Shown here: positions 43,394 through 56,664 of the stretch, in pieces
Numbering within the stretch: the stretch's first letter is position 1
Layout: each line of letters begins with the position of its first letter
Assembly (NCBI RefSeq): GCF_040500525.1
Contig: NZ_CP159402.1
Coordinates: 2,107,501-2,171,500, forward strand
Reading direction: 5' to 3'
Source of the DNA: Azospirillum formosense
Lineage (GTDB): Bacteria; Pseudomonadota; Alphaproteobacteria; Azospirillales; Azospirillaceae
Length of the DNA stretch: 64,000 bases
The notes under the pieces: model-generated
Database searches by the model: none
What the model was told of the DNA's origin: nothing
The model's input: the letters and a program-made list of their open reading frames with translations, nothing else
Made by a program: the position numbers and the translations under genes

Positions 43394-43429
43394 AACCCCC
43401 TCCCCCGCGCGGGCGGAGGAGAGGGTTAG
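43394..43429. repeat. short GC-rich hairpin between atpD and atpC
   Basis: AACCCCCTCCCCCGC and GGCGGAGGAGAGGGTT fold imperfectly around GCG. The sequence resembles one end of the longer inverted repeats at 1681, 33936 and 54239. It lies inside the atp operon, where it could affect mRNA stability and lower epsilon relative to beta. Confidence 0.6.
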
Positions 43430-43458
43430 CCTCGTTACCGAACGTCAGCCGGACCTGA

Positions 43459-44967
<1,509 letters not shown>

Positions 44968-45858
44968 TTAAACCGCCTCGGCGCCGGAGATGATCTCGAT
45001 CAGCTCCTTGGTGATGTAGGCCTGGCGCGTGCGGTTGTAGGTGATCGTCAGCTTGTTGATCATGTCGCCGGCGTTGCGCGTCGCGTTGTCCATCGCGGTC
45101 ATGCGGGCGCCCTGTTCGGACGCGGCGCTCTCCAGGAGGGCGCGGTAGACCTGGATCGACAGGTTGCGCGGCAGCAGTTCGGCGAGGATCTGCTCCTCGT
45201 CAGGCTCGAACTCGTAGATCGCCTTGACGTCGGAACCGGCCGCCTCGTCCTCGGCCTGCGCCTCGACGGCGAAGGGCACGAGCTGCTGGACGGTCACGAT
45301 CTGGGCGATCGCCGACTTGAACTTGTTGAAGATCACCGAGCAGACGTCGAACTCGCCGGCCTCGTACAGCGACAGCACCTTCTGGGCGATCACGTCGGCG
45401 TCGGCGAAGGACAGCTTGCGGCGGCCCACATCCTCGTAGGTCTCGACGATCAGCGAGCCGTACTCGCGGCGCAGCTGGTCGCGGGCCTTGCGGCCGACGG
45501 TGAGCAGCTTGACCGTCTTGCCTTCCGACAGGAGGCGCTGGATCTGGCGGCGCGACTCACGGACGATGGAGCCGTTGAAGGCGCCGCACAGGCCGCGGTC
45601 GGAGCTGATGATGATCAGGAGGTGCACCTGGTCGGAACCGGTGCCCGTCATCAGCTTCGGGCCGTTGCCCGAATCCTGCACGTTGGCCGCGAGAGAGGCC
45701 AGCATGCGGCCCATGCGCTCGGCGTAGGGACGACCGGCTTCCGCCTGCTCCTGCGCACGGCGGAGCTTGGAAGCGGCGACCATCTTCATCGCCGAGGTGA
45801 TCTTGCGCGTCGACTGGACGCTGGCGATCCGGTTTTTTAGGTCCTTAAGGCTTGGCAT
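44968..45858 (-). CDS. atpG: F1F0 ATP synthase gamma subunit
   Basis: A 296-residue rotor subunit. The N-terminal helix is [20 protein letters not shown], the middle has [12 protein letters not shown], and the C-terminal helix ends [18 protein letters not shown]. It is 70 bp downstream of atpA. Confidence 0.97.
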   Translation of the reverse strand: MPSLKDLKNRIASVQSTRKITSAMKMVAASKLRRAQEQAEAGRPYAERMGRMLASLAANVQDSGNGPKLMTGTGSDQVHLLIIISSDRGLCGAFNGSIVRESRRQIQRLLSEGKTVKLLTVGRKARDQLRREYGSLIVETYEDVGRRKLSFADADVIAQKVLSLYEAGEFDVCSVIFNKFKSAIAQIVTVQQLVPFAVEAQAEDEAAGSDVKAIYEFEPDEEQILAELLPRNLSIQVYRALLESAASEQGARMTAMDNATRNAGDMINKLTITYNRTRQAYITKELIEIISGAEAV

Positions 45859-45928
45859 GCCGGCCCTTCATTCCGCTCGGGGTCGATCGGTAGGAAAGCG
45901 GGGGCGGCCGAACCGCCCCCGCCGTCGA

Positions 45929-47457
<1,529 letters not shown>

Positions 47458-47458
<1 letters not shown>

Positions 47459-48027
47459 CAGACTGATCCCCCTGAGGCCTTCATGGCGAGTTGCAATTTG
47501 TTCAGCTTCGTGCGCACCGAGGTGTCGACCATGCGCGAGCCGAACTTAACGATCATGCCCCCGATCAGCGCGGGATCGACCGTGGTGTTGATCAACACCT
47601 TGGAGCCGATCGACGCCTTCAGCGCGTCGGTGACCGCGGCCAGCTGAGCGTCGCTCAGCGGCTGGGCCGAGGTGACCTGGGCGGTCACTTCGCCACGACG
47701 GCGGGCCAGTTCGGCGAGATAGCCTTCGATCATGCCTTCCAGCGCGAACAGGCGGCGGTTCTTGGCCACCAGCCCGATGAAGCGCTTGGTCAGATCGGAC
47801 ACTTCGGCGCGGTCCAGAACCGCGGCCATCGCCCGGCCTTGGTCGGCGCGGCTGATCACGGGACTGCGGACGAGGCGGCGAAGGTCGGCGCTCTCAGCCA
47901 GGATTTGCTTCAGCGCAACCAGATCGCTCGCGACCTGATCCAACGCTTTGTTCTCGTCCGCAAGCTCGAACAGCGCGATGGAGTAGCGCGTAGCGAGTTC
48001 GGAAACGCCTGTACCTTCGATTGCCAC
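47458..48027 (-). CDS. atpH: F1F0 ATP synthase delta subunit
   Basis: A 189-residue stalk protein that ties F1 to the b subunits. It starts at GTG 48027 with GAGGGA just upstream. Family marks are [26 protein letters not shown]-like [15 protein letters not shown], and the C-terminal [19 protein letters not shown]. As the first gene of the F1 operon it implies that F0 (atpIBEF) is encoded elsewhere, as in other Rhodospirillales. Confidence 0.95.
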
Positions 48028-48452
48028 CTGATCCCTCGAATTGAGTTCGGTAGACGGTGAATTTTCAGGGCCTTAAATAGGGCAAAACCCACATCGCGGC
48101 GGCCCAGCCCGCGAAAGCGAGCGGTCCAATATCACAGGATTAGGCCCTGCGCAACGGGGTCTGGACAATTTGCGCGCGGGGTGAGTGCGGCGTTTTGCGC
48201 CCCTGCGGGGTGGGGTCCGTTCTTGGCGGCGGGCGCTGGAAATGGGCATACCACTTCACAACCGAAACGGATCACCTTGGCATCTGAAGGGCCTGCCCTC
48301 CCCGGGGCCGGCCCCGGAGCCGGATTTCCGGAGCCTGCCGCGCGGCGGTCCAGAGACCAGACTGTGACCTAACGCCCCGCTTAACACCCGTTTAACCATT
48401 CACGCGCACGGTCGCCACACAGCCCGTCTGACAGGACAAACCCAGGCCAATC
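48028..48452. other. 425-bp divergent intergenic region upstream of atpH
   Basis: This region must carry the F1 operon promoter on the minus strand and the promoter of the small gene at 48453 on the plus strand. An AT-rich patch near 48070-48078 (CCTTAAATAGGG) may be the -10 of the atp promoter, but no convincing -35 is spaced to it. TTAACACCCGTTTAACC lies at 48382-48398. Short frames here have no recognisable sequence. Confidence 0.5.
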
Positions 48453-48776
48453 ATGACCGTCGTCGCCTTCTCCTGCGCCCGCTTCACCCCCGCCGACCTC
48501 AACGAGTTCGAGGCGGTGGCCGAGCCGAAGCTGCGCCTTGGCCATTGGGCCGGGGTCATCCGCGAAACGGGCCGGGAGCATGACCGGCTCCTCGTTCTCC
48601 TCCCCGGCGTGGACCGTCCCGTCTTCCGGTTCGAGCGCGACGGGCGCGGGCGCTACAGCCTGTCCTTCAACGACCGCTCCGGCTGGTACGGCATCGGCTC
48701 GGGCAGCAGCGCCTCCGAATGCCTGTCGATCTGGCGCCCCCGCCCCCGGGCCGACCGTTCCGTCTCGGTGCTCTGA
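48453..48776 (+). CDS. small hypothetical protein
   Basis: A 107-residue protein I do not recognise. It has charged strands (VFRFERDGRGRYSLSFNDRS), a Gly/Ser turn (YGIGSGSSASECLSIWRP) and a basic end. No signal or membrane segment. Codon use and the third-position GC bias match neighbouring genes, which supports a real coding region. Convergent with the Cache protein gene. Confidence 0.65.
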   Translation: MTVVAFSCARFTPADLNEFEAVAEPKLRLGHWAGVIRETGREHDRLLVLLPGVDRPVFRFERDGRGRYSLSFNDRSGWYGIGSGSSASECLSIWRPRPRADRSVSVL

Positions 48777-48851
48777 GCCGCTTTTTCACCCTTCGGAAAA
48801 GTCCGATTCGGCCGCCGCCGGCCTGCCGGGCCGCCCGCCGACGCCCCCCGC

Positions 48852-49355
48852 TCAGCGATACACGCCGACCGACAGCAAATAGGGCTCGCCGTCCAAAACG
48901 ATGCGGCGCACGATCATCGTCTTCGGCGCGATCTGGCCGGACAGCGGGTCCGTCCATTTGTAGCTGACGGCGCCCGAGTCCCGATCCGCCACGATGTCCA
49001 GCGCCTCCTGGATGAAGGGCTTGCCGTCGACGTCCTTCAGGTCCTTGAGGTTCGCGCCGTTGAGCGACGGCGTCCAGCCGTGGGCGACCATCACGCCGTC
49101 GCGGTCGATCAGCATCGGGTAGAGGTCGCGGTCGATCAGCGCGCCGTCCCTCTGGGCGAAGGCGTCCGGGGCGGCGTCCGCGCCGTGCTGGCGCAGATAG
49201 CCGCTGGTCTTGTCGAGCAGCGCCTTGGCGTCCGATTCCGTCCCCCGCGTCTGGGCGGGCACGCCCGCCGCCAGCGCGATGATCGCCAGCAACGCGAGAA
49301 CCGGGAGAACCGTCAGCAAGGTGGGGAGGTGGAAACGACCGCGCAGCCTGGACAT
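48852..49355 (-). CDS. stand-alone single-Cache sensor-like protein
   Basis: A 167-residue protein from ATG 49355 (MSRLRG). One membrane helix or signal anchor (about 10-32) is followed by a single Cache-type domain: DAKALLDKTSGYLRQHG, then DLYPMLIDRDGVMVAHGWTPSLNG, FIQEALDIVADRDSG and SYKWTDPLSGQIAPK. Usually such domains front chemoreceptors or kinases; here there is no signalling output, so it may act as a periplasmic ligand-binding protein or partner of another receptor. Confidence 0.78.
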   Translation of the reverse strand: MSRLRGRFHLPTLLTVLPVLALLAIIALAAGVPAQTRGTESDAKALLDKTSGYLRQHGADAAPDAFAQRDGALIDRDLYPMLIDRDGVMVAHGWTPSLNGANLKDLKDVDGKPFIQEALDIVADRDSGAVSYKWTDPLSGQIAPKTMIVRRIVLDGEPYLLSVGVYR

Positions 49356-49514
49356 GAGATCGCTCGGCGAAAGATGACTTCCATACTCTGGTAATACCAT
49401 GACCCGCCGCCCGCAACGGGCCAAACGTCACAGGTGCCCTGCGGAGCGCGCAGAGACAATCCGTCGCAGCCCCCCTTTACAGAGGTCCGGTATTTCTCAA
49501 AGGGTACGGCATCT

Positions 49515-51773
49515 CTACAGGAAGCTGTAGGGATCGACGTCCACCTGCACGCGCACGTTGGGTGGAATCTCCACCTGCTCCAGCCAATGCGCGATCAGGG
49601 GTTGCACCTGGACGGTGCGCGGCGCCTTCAGCAGCAGGCGGCGCCGATGGCGCCCGCGCAGCAGGGCGAGCGGCGCCGGGGCGGGGCCCAGCACCGCGAC
49701 GGTGTCGCTGCGCGGCGCGGCGCGGCCCAGGGCGATGGACAGTTTCTCCACCGCCGCCGCGTCCTCCCCCGACACGATCAGGGCGGCCAGGCGCCCGAAG
49801 GGGGGCATGCCGGCCTCCAGCCGCATCTCCGCCTCCAGCTGGTAGAAGCCGTCGCGGTCCCCGGCGGCCAGCGCCTGCATCACCGGATGCTCGGGCATGT
49901 AGGTCTGCAGCATCACCCGTCCCGGCCGCTCGCCGCGCCCGGCGCGCCCGGCCACCTGATGGAGGAGCTGATAGGTCCGCTCCCCCGCCCGCAAATCGCC
50001 GCCGGCCAGCCCGAGGTCGGCGTCGACCACCCCGACCAGGGTCAGCATGGGGAAATGGTGGCCCTTCGCCATGACCTGGGTGCCGATCAGGATGTCCAGC
50101 TCGTGGTCGGCGATGCGGCGGACCATCTCCTGGATGGCGCGGGGGCCGAACAGCGTGTCCGACGCCATGATGGCGGCGCGGGCCTCGGGGAACAGCTCCG
50201 CCACCTCCTCGGCGATGCGCTCCACGCCGGGGCCGCAGGCGGCCAGCGTCCCTTCCTCGCCGCATTCCGGGCAGGTCGGGGAAAGCGGCTGCGACAGGCC
50301 GCAATGGTGGCATTGGAGCTTGCGGGCCAGCCGGTGCTCGACCAGCCACGCCGTGCAGTTGGGGCATTGCAGCCGGTGCCCGCAGGCCCGGCACAGGGTC
50401 AGCGGGGCGTAGCCGCGGCGGTTGAGGAACAGCATCACCTGCTCCTTCTCCGCCAGCGTCTGCTCGATGGCCGTCTTCAGAGACGGGGCCAGCCAGTGGC
50501 GGGCCGGCGGCCGGTCCTTGCGCAGGTCCACCAGCTCGACGTCGGGCAGCACGGCGCCGCCGTGGCGGCCCGGCAGCTCGATGCGGGCGTAGCGGTTGCT
50601 GTCGGCGTTGACCTTGGTCTCCAGCGACGGCGTGGCGGAAACCAGCACGGTGGGGATGCCGCCCAGATGCGCCCGCGCGACGGCCATGTCGCGGGCGTGG
50701 TAGATCGACCCCTCCTCCTGCTTGTAGGCGGAGTCGTGCTCCTCGTCGATGATGATGACGCCGAGGTTCTTGTAGGGCAGGAACAGGGCGGAGCGGGCGC
50801 CGACCACCACCGGCACCTCGCCGTTGGCCACCGCCCTCCAGGTGTCGCGGCGCTGCGCCCCGGTCAGCTCGGAATGCCACTCCGCCGGCGGCGCGCCGAA
50901 GCGGCGGGCGAAGCGCTCCAGCCATTGCGCCGACAGGGCGATTTCGGGAAGCAGCACCAGCGCCTGCTTGCCCGCCTTCAGGGCGGCGGCGATGGCCTCG
51001 TAATAGACCTCCGTCTTGCCGGAGCCGGTCACCCCGTCGAGCAGAACGGTGGAATAGACGCCGGACTCCACGCGGGCGCGCAGGTCCGCCGCCGCCGCCT
51101 CCTGGTCGGCGGACAGGGTGGGGCCGGGACGGTGGCAGTCGGGCCGCCCGAGCCTGGTCGGCTGCAGCAGCACCGGCTCCAGCAGCCCGGCCTCGGCCAG
51201 CCCGCGCACCACCGTGACGCCGCAGCCGGCCTCCTCGGCCAGCTCCGCCGGGGTGCGCGGCGGGCCGTCGTCCAGCAGGGCCAGCACGCGCCGCCGCGGC
51301 TCGGTCATCTTGAAGCCGGGCGGCGGCTCCGCGTCCGGCTTGCGCAGATAGGCGAGCGTGGCCTTCGCCGGCTCCAACGCCGAGGGCACGCTGATCGCCA
51401 TGCGCAGCACATGGCCCGGCGGCGTCATGGTGTAGGCGGCGACCCACTCCACGAACTTGCGCTCGACCTCCGGCATCGGCGGCACGTCGAAGCGGCGGAC
51501 CACCGGCTTCAGCCGGGCGGCCTCCACCACGCCGGCGCCGGCGCCCCACACCACCCCCAGCACGCGGCGCGGCCCCAGCGGAACCTCCACGTAATCGCCG
51601 GGGACGAGGGTCATCCCGGCGGGCACGCGGTAGTCGTAGGCCTCGCGCAGCGGCAGCGGCAGCAGCACGCGGACGCGCGGGTCCGCATCCACCGGCACCG
51701 TGCCCGGCAGAAGCGCCTGCGCTGAATCTCCGGAACCGGATTTGGCCCCGGATCTGGCGGAATTTTCACGCAT
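49515..51773 (-). CDS. priA: primosomal protein N' (replication restart helicase PriA)
   Basis: A 752-residue 3'-5' helicase. The N-terminal DNA-binding domain begins [20 protein letters not shown]. Walker A is [15 protein letters not shown] and the DEAH-type box is IIIDEEHD. The zinc region has eight cysteines in pairs (CRACG, CPNC, CHHCG, CPECG). The C-terminal part has [12 protein letters not shown] and [12 protein letters not shown] 51773 gives a 30-residue Ser/Ala-rich extension before the domain. Divergent from fsa. Confidence 0.96.
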   Translation of the reverse strand: MRENSARSGAKSGSGDSAQALLPGTVPVDADPRVRVLLPLPLREAYDYRVPAGMTLVPGDYVEVPLGPRRVLGVVWGAGAGVVEAARLKPVVRRFDVPPMPEVERKFVEWVAAYTMTPPGHVLRMAISVPSALEPAKATLAYLRKPDAEPPPGFKMTEPRRRVLALLDDGPPRTPAELAEEAGCGVTVVRGLAEAGLLEPVLLQPTRLGRPDCHRPGPTLSADQEAAAADLRARVESGVYSTVLLDGVTGSGKTEVYYEAIAAALKAGKQALVLLPEIALSAQWLERFARRFGAPPAEWHSELTGAQRRDTWRAVANGEVPVVVGARSALFLPYKNLGVIIIDEEHDSAYKQEEGSIYHARDMAVARAHLGGIPTVLVSATPSLETKVNADSNRYARIELPGRHGGAVLPDVELVDLRKDRPPARHWLAPSLKTAIEQTLAEKEQVMLFLNRRGYAPLTLCRACGHRLQCPNCTAWLVEHRLARKLQCHHCGLSQPLSPTCPECGEEGTLAACGPGVERIAEEVAELFPEARAAIMASDTLFGPRAIQEMVRRIADHELDILIGTQVMAKGHHFPMLTLVGVVDADLGLAGGDLRAGERTYQLLHQVAGRAGRGERPGRVMLQTYMPEHPVMQALAAGDRDGFYQLEAEMRLEAGMPPFGRLAALIVSGEDAAAVEKLSIALGRAAPRSDTVAVLGPAPAPLALLRGRHRRRLLLKAPRTVQVQPLIAHWLEQVEIPPNVRVQVDVDPYSFL

Positions 51774-51861
51774 CGGCTAGAGTGCCCCCTGGCCGCGACG
51801 CCGGGCAGCGAATCCCGGGAAACAGGGCACGGTCTTCCTCAGCAAGTATGGATTCCAGGTC

Positions 51862-52518
51862 ATGAAGTTCTTCGTTGACACCGCCGACATCGCCGAGATC
51901 CGCGATCTGGCCGACACCGGCCTGCTGGACGGTGTTACCACCAACCCCTCCCTCGTCGCCAAGACCGGTCGCAGCTTCCTCGACCTCGTGGCCGAAATTT
52001 GTGATGTGGTGAGCGGCCCGGTCAGCGCCGAGGTGGCGTCCACCGACTTCGAGACCATGCTGGCGGAAGGGAAGAAGCTTGCCAAGATCGCTGACAACGT
52101 CACGGTCAAGGTTCCGCTGACCCAGGCCGGCCTGAAGACCTGCAAGGCGCTGTCCTCCGAAGGGACGATGGTCAACGTCACTCTGTGCTTCTCCCCGGCC
52201 CAGGCGATCCTGGCCGCCAAGGCCGGCGCCAGCTTCGTGTCGCCCTTCGTCGGCCGACTGGACGACATCGGGCAGGACGGCATGGGCCTGATCGCCGACA
52301 TCGTGGAGATTTACAGCAATTACGATTACTTCAAGACCGAAGTGCTGGTCGCCTCGATCCGCAACCCGATCCACATCGTCGACTCCGCCCGCCTGGGCGC
52401 CCACGTCGTCACCGCCCCGCCGTCGGTCCTGAAGCAGCTCTTCAACCATCCGCTGACCGACAAGGGCCTCGCCCAGTTCGTCGCCGACTGGCAGAAGACC
52501 GGCCAGTCCATCCTCTGA
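51862..52518 (+). CDS. fsa: fructose-6-phosphate aldolase / transaldolase-like protein
   Basis: A 218-residue short transaldolase-family enzyme. The Schiff-base Lys is K83 in [29 protein letters not shown] and FVGRLDDIG are family motifs. Length fits FSA/TalC-type enzymes, which may act as transaldolase or as fructose-6-phosphate aldolase; sequence alone does not separate these. It leads fsa-DUF484-xerC. Confidence 0.92.
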   Translation: MKFFVDTADIAEIRDLADTGLLDGVTTNPSLVAKTGRSFLDLVAEICDVVSGPVSAEVASTDFETMLAEGKKLAKIADNVTVKVPLTQAGLKTCKALSSEGTMVNVTLCFSPAQAILAAKAGASFVSPFVGRLDDIGQDGMGLIADIVEIYSNYDYFKTEVLVASIRNPIHIVDSARLGAHVVTAPPSVLKQLFNHPLTDKGLAQFVADWQKTGQSIL

Positions 52519-52528
52519 GGACGGCGGC

Positions 52529-53242
52529 ATGGGCCGGGAACCGGGACACACCCCCCAGAGGAAGGACGCGCCGACCGCCGAGGAGGTGTGCGCCTATCTG
52601 CGGGACCATCCCGACTTCCTGGTCCATCACGGCGAGTTGATCCACCACCTCACCCCGCCGTCGCAGGACCGCGGGCGCGGGGTGGTGGACCTGCAGGCCT
52701 ACATGGTCGAGCGCCTGCGCGGCGAGGTCCGCCTGCTGAAGGACCAGCAGCGCGAGCTGCTCGGCACCTCGCGCGCCAACATGAACAGCCAGAACCGCAT
52801 CCACGCCGCGGTGCTGTTCCTTCTCGACGCGCAGAGCTTCGAGCAGCTCATCCAGACCATCACCACCGACCTGGCGGTGCTTCTGGACCTGGACGTCGCC
52901 TGCCTAATCGTCGAATCGAACGGCCACGACACCCCGCATGTCCAGACCTCCGGCGTGCGGGTGGTCGAGCCGGGAACCGTCGACCGCTGGCTGGGCAAGG
53001 CCGACGTGGCGCTGAACGCCGACATCCAGGGCGACCCGGAGCTGTACGGCCCCGGCGCCGGGCTGGTGCGGTCGGAGATCCTGATCCGCCTCCAGGTGTC
53101 CAGCGAGACGCCGGACGGCATGCTGGCCTTCGGCAGCCGCGAGCCGGACACCTTCCACGGCGGCCAGGGCACCGAACTGGTCGGCTTCCTCGCCCGCGTG
53201 GTCGAGCGGGTGATCCGCGGCTGGCTTGAACTGCCGGCCTGA
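52529..53242 (+). CDS. DUF484 family protein (GAF-like)
   Basis: A 237-residue cytoplasmic protein of the DUF484 family, standing directly before xerC as is common. The N-terminal segment VCAYLRDHPDFLVHHGELI is the family signature. A coiled-coil stretch (VERLRGEVRLLKDQQRELL) precedes a GAF-like domain with DLDVACLIVES and PDGMLAFGSREPDTFHGGQG. Function unknown; a link to XerC or chromosome segregation is suggested by position only. Confidence 0.88.
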   Translation: MGREPGHTPQRKDAPTAEEVCAYLRDHPDFLVHHGELIHHLTPPSQDRGRGVVDLQAYMVERLRGEVRLLKDQQRELLGTSRANMNSQNRIHAAVLFLLDAQSFEQLIQTITTDLAVLLDLDVACLIVESNGHDTPHVQTSGVRVVEPGTVDRWLGKADVALNADIQGDPELYGPGAGLVRSEILIRLQVSSETPDGMLAFGSREPDTFHGGQGTELVGFLARVVERVIRGWLELPA

Positions 53243-53256
53243 ACCCGACCGCACGC

Positions 53257-54216
53257 ATGACCGGAAAACAGAATCCCGTCCTTGGTTTCGCCGCCCAGCC
53301 CGACGTGCAGGACGTGCTGGTGCACTGGCGCCGCTGGATGGAGAGCGAGCGCAACGTCTCGCCCCACACGCTGACCGCCTACATCGGCGACGTCGCGACC
53401 TTCCTGGAGTTCATCACCGGCTATCAGGCGAAGCCGCCGTCGATGAACGACCTCGCCGCGCTGACCGTCACCGACTTCCGCTCCTGGCTGTCCCACCTCG
53501 CCATGAAGGGGATCGGCTCCAACAGCCGGTCGCGCGCCCTGTCGTCGGTGCGCAACCTGTTCCGCTGGATGGACCGCGACGGGCGCCTGCACAACCCGGC
53601 GATCAACACCTTCTCCGGCCCGCGCATCAAGCGCCCCGCGCCGAAGCCGCTGACCGTGCTGGACGCCGACCGCCTCTTGGAGGAATCGGAGAAGGAACCG
53701 GACGAGCCCTGGGTCGGCAAGCGCGACCGGGCGCTGTTCACCCTGCTCTACGGCTGCGGCCTGCGCATCTCCGAGGCGCTGAACCTGACGCGCCGCGAGG
53801 CGCCCTTGGGCGAGACGCTGCGGGTCACCGGCAAGGGCAACAAGGAGCGGATCGTGCCGGTGCTGCCGGCGGTGACCGAGGCGGTGCGGGCCTACATGGA
53901 CGCCTGCCCCTACCGCCAGGGGCCGGACGCGCCGCTGTTCGTCGGGGTGCGCGGCGGGCAGCTCGCCCCGGCCATCGCGCAGCGGCGGATGCGCGACCTG
54001 CGCCGCCTGATGGGGCTTCCGGAAACCGCGACGCCGCACGCGCTGCGGCACAGCTTCGCCACGCATCTGCTGGCGGACGGCGGCGATCTGCGGGCGATCC
54101 AGGATCTGCTGGGCCACGCCTCGCTGTCGACGACGCAGCGCTACACGGACGTGGAGAGCGAGCAACTGATGCAGGTGTACCGCTCGGCGCACCCGCGGGC
54201 GAAGAAGACGCCGTAG
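53257..54216 (+). CDS. xerC: tyrosine recombinase XerC
   Basis: A 319-residue site-specific recombinase for chromosome dimer resolution. The SAM-like N-terminal domain spans about 20-115. All catalytic residues are present: R170 (GCGLRISEAL), K193, H261 and R264 (HALRHSF), H287 (LLGHASL) and nucleophile Y296. Chromosomal housekeeping context and intact length argue for XerC rather than a phage or integron integrase. Confidence 0.93.
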   Translation: MTGKQNPVLGFAAQPDVQDVLVHWRRWMESERNVSPHTLTAYIGDVATFLEFITGYQAKPPSMNDLAALTVTDFRSWLSHLAMKGIGSNSRSRALSSVRNLFRWMDRDGRLHNPAINTFSGPRIKRPAPKPLTVLDADRLLEESEKEPDEPWVGKRDRALFTLLYGCGLRISEALNLTRREAPLGETLRVTGKGNKERIVPVLPAVTEAVRAYMDACPYRQGPDAPLFVGVRGGQLAPAIAQRRMRDLRRLMGLPETATPHALRHSFATHLLADGGDLRAIQDLLGHASLSTTQRYTDVESEQLMQVYRSAHPRAKKTP

Positions 54217-54238
54217 GGCCGAAGGGCGGGAGATGCTT

Positions 54239-54318
54239 TGCCCCCTCCCCCGCCCTCCCCCGCTTACGCAGGGGAGGGAGAGAAGAGACCTCCCCCGCTT
54301 CGCGGGGGAGGGAAAGGA
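54239..54318. repeat. GC-rich interspersed inverted repeat, copy 3
   Basis: An 80-bp element between convergent xerC and lpdA. The left end TGCCCCCTCCCCCGCCCTCC continues into hairpin CCCCGC/TTACG/CAGGGG, and a second hairpin ACCTCCCCCGC/TTC/GCGGGGGAGG follows. The right outer end is less complete than in copies 1 and 2. It may stop transcription from both sides. Confidence 0.8.
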
Positions 54319-54326
54319 GATGCGCC

Positions 54327-55727
54327 TCAGATGTGCAGGGCGCGGCCGTCCACGGCGAGGGCGGCCTCCTTGGTCACTTCCGACAGGGTCGGGTGGGCGT
54401 GGCAGGTGCGGGCGATGTCCTCGGCGGACGCGCTGAACTCCATCGCCACGGCCAGCTCGCCGACCATCTCCGACACGTTCGGGCCGACCATGTGGACGCC
54501 CAGCACCTTGTCGGTGCGCGCGTCGGCGAGGATCTTCACGAAGCCGTCGGTGGTGCCGCTGGCGCGGGCGCGGCCGTTGGCGGTGAAGGGGAACTTGCCC
54601 GCCTTGTAGGCGACGCCGGTGGCCTTCAGCTCCTCCTCGGTCTTGCCGACCGCGGCCACTTCCGGCCAGGTGTAGACGACGCCGGGGACGAGGTCGTGGT
54701 TGACGTGGCCCGCCTGGCCGGCCAGCAGCTCGGCGAGAGCGACGCCCTCCTCCTCGGCCTTGTGGGCCAGCATCGGGCCTTCGACCACGTCGCCGATGGC
54801 GTAGATGCCCGGCACGTTGGTCTCGAAATGCTTGCCGATCTTCACGCGGCCGCGGTTGTCCATCTCGACGCCGACGGTGTCGAGGCCCAGGCCGTTGGTG
54901 AAGGCGCGGCGCCCGATGGCGACCAGCACCACGTCCGCCTCGATTTCCTCGGCGGTGCCGCCGGCGGCGGGCTCGACCGACAGGGTGACGCCGGTGTTGG
55001 TGACCTTGGCGCCGGTGACCTTGGAGCCGAGCTTGAAGGTCATGCCCTGCTTGCCGAGGATGCGCTGCATCTGCTTGGACACCTCGCCGTCCATGGTCGG
55101 CAGGATGCGGTCCAGGAACTCGACCACGGTGACCTGCGCGCCGAGACGGCCCCAGACCGAGCCCAGCTCAAGGCCGATCACGCCGCCGCCGATGACGACG
55201 AGGCGCTTCGGCACCTCCGGCAGATCCAGGGCGCCGGTGGAGGAGACGATCTTCTGCTCGTCGATCTCGATGCCCGGCAGCGGGGTGACTTCCGAGCCGG
55301 TGGCGATGACGATGGCCTTGGAGGCGGTGACGGTGCCCACGCCCTCGACCTCGACGGTGTTCGGGGCGGTGATGCGGCCCGCACCCTTCAGCCAGGCGAT
55401 CTTGTTCTTCTTGAACAGGAACTCGATGCCGCCGGTGTTCTCTTTGACGACCTTGTCCTTGTGGGACAGCATGCCCGGCAGGTCCAGCTCGACGCCGCCG
55501 ACCTTGATGCCGAACTTGGCAAGGCCGTGCTTGGCCTCCTCGTACTTCTCCGACGCGGCGAGCAGCGCCTTCGAGGGGATGCAGCCCACATTCAGGCAGG
55601 TGCCGCCCAGCGCGCTGCGCTTCTCGACGCAGGCGACCTTGAAACCGAGCTGCGCCGCACGGATCGCGCAGACATACCCGCCGGGACCGCCGCCGACCAC
55701 GACGACGTCGAAAGTGCTTTCAGCCAT
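54327..55727 (-). CDS. lpdA: dihydrolipoyl dehydrogenase
   Basis: A 466-residue FAD enzyme, the E3 of 2-oxoacid dehydrogenase complexes. The FAD motif is [20 protein letters not shown], the redox pair is C44/C49 in [13 protein letters not shown], the NAD motif is [14 protein letters not shown], and the C-terminal catalytic pair is [12 protein letters not shown] 55727 (MAESTFD) has GGAAGG upstream; the frame to 55895 is not part of the protein. It stands alone without E1 or E2 genes. Confidence 0.96.
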   Translation of the reverse strand: MAESTFDVVVVGGGPGGYVCAIRAAQLGFKVACVEKRSALGGTCLNVGCIPSKALLAASEKYEEAKHGLAKFGIKVGGVELDLPGMLSHKDKVVKENTGGIEFLFKKNKIAWLKGAGRITAPNTVEVEGVGTVTASKAIVIATGSEVTPLPGIEIDEQKIVSSTGALDLPEVPKRLVVIGGGVIGLELGSVWGRLGAQVTVVEFLDRILPTMDGEVSKQMQRILGKQGMTFKLGSKVTGAKVTNTGVTLSVEPAAGGTAEEIEADVVLVAIGRRAFTNGLGLDTVGVEMDNRGRVKIGKHFETNVPGIYAIGDVVEGPMLAHKAEEEGVALAELLAGQAGHVNHDLVPGVVYTWPEVAAVGKTEEELKATGVAYKAGKFPFTANGRARASGTTDGFVKILADARTDKVLGVHMVGPNVSEMVGELAVAMEFSASAEDIARTCHAHPTLSEVTKEAALAVDGRALHI

Positions 55728-55869
55728 TGGGGGCTTTCCTTCCGCCATTTTTGTGTTTGCCAAAAGCCTTCCCGTCCAGCGGGGAGGGCCGCGCGCCGAT
55801 TTATGCCGCCGCTCAGGCCAACTGGCAACGGGACAGTTCGTCCGGGGGGAGGGATGCCGGGTTGAACGA

Positions 55870-55930
55870 CCGGCATGGGAAGGGCCGGAACCCATGCCGG
55901 AACGGGAGGAGCCGGGGCTCGCGCCCCGGC
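55870..55930 (-). terminator. two successive stem-loops after the 55936-56580 gene
   Basis: Reading leftward from the stop at 55936, the first hairpin (55930-55911) has stem GCCGGGGC/GCCCCGGC with a 4-base loop. The second (55900-55870) has a perfect 10-bp stem CCGGCATGGG/CCCATGCCGG with an 11-base loop. Neither is followed by a clear T-run, so they may act as processing or stability elements rather than an intrinsic terminator. Confidence 0.55.
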
Positions 55931-55935
55931 CCGTG

Positions 55936-56580
55936 TCACACCGAAACGGCGATCAGGAACAGGCGCGGGGCGCCGCCCTGGGCCACGTTCGCCAGGGTGG
56001 TGACCTGATTGTTGGCCACATCGTACACATAGGCGGTGCGCCCGCCCGCCCAGTACCAGCCGAGGTTCGGGTTGGGTCCCGCCACGTCCGCGGCCTGGAA
56101 GGTGCCGAAGGTCGCCAGAAGCGAGACATAGTTCAGGCCGGCGTTGCCGCCGCGCAGGGTCTGCTGCTTCACGACGTCGGCGTTGAAGCGGTTCCAGGCG
56201 TCCTGGATGGGCGTGGCGTGGGCGGGCAGGATGCACTTCAGTTCGATATAGACGTCGTCAGCCACCCCGGCGTTGCGGCGCAGGTAGAAGTCGGCGCGGG
56301 CGGCGGCGGCGGCGTTGTTGGAGGCTCCCCAGGCCGGGCCGCCCACCGTCGTGTAGGTCAGGTAGGGATTCGCGACGTTGGTGGATGGATAGGCCCACTC
56401 CCGGTCGCAGGTCCAGTTGCCCGCGACGTTCAGGAAACCATGTGCGATCTCGGCTTGGAGCCAGCCCTCCCAGCCGCCGCGGATGTTGGCGTTCTGGGCC
56501 AGCACCGTGGCCCGCGGGCCGTTGATGCTGCCGTTGGCGACGCAGCCCTGGATAGTTGTTAAAAACTGCTGACAGCGCAT
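55936..56580 (-). CDS. hypothetical protein, unrecognised
   Basis: A 214-residue protein from ATG 56580, with GAAGGAGA eight bases upstream. It has no signal peptide or membrane helix, and three or four Cys (MRCQQF, IQGCV, WTCDREW, LKCILP). It is rich in Asn, Trp and aromatic residues ([33 protein letters not shown]). Its composition, Asn-rich and less Arg/Leu-rich than neighbours, is unusual for this genome. It does not match a family I know; acquisition by transfer is possible. It follows the dehalogenase-like gene region but each has its own ribosome site. Confidence 0.75.
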   Translation of the reverse strand: MRCQQFLTTIQGCVANGSINGPRATVLAQNANIRGGWEGWLQAEIAHGFLNVAGNWTCDREWAYPSTNVANPYLTYTTVGGPAWGASNNAAAAARADFYLRRNAGVADDVYIELKCILPAHATPIQDAWNRFNADVVKQQTLRGGNAGLNYVSLLATFGTFQAADVAGPNPNLGWYWAGGRTAYVYDVANNQVTTLANVAQGGAPRLFLIAVSV

Positions 56581-56664
56581 GGTGGCGTCTCCTTCCTCGA
56601 TGCCGGTCCGGACGAAGGTCCGGGCTTCGACAAAGGGACGGTTCCGCAATGCGCGGCGTGAGGA

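Noticed and set aside
48181..48372. 63-codon frame upstream of the small gene at 48453
   Set aside because: Pro/Ala/Gly-rich translation, no ribosome site, and it lies in the divergent promoter region of atpH.
49434..51725. 763-codon open frame antisense to priA
   Set aside because: Shadow; priA carries all helicase and zinc motifs.
53257..54216. Tyrosine recombinase as evidence of a mobile element
   Set aside because: Its neighbours are housekeeping genes (fsa, DUF484, lpdA) in an order common in alphaproteobacteria, and it has the XerC layout; no attachment site or cargo is seen.
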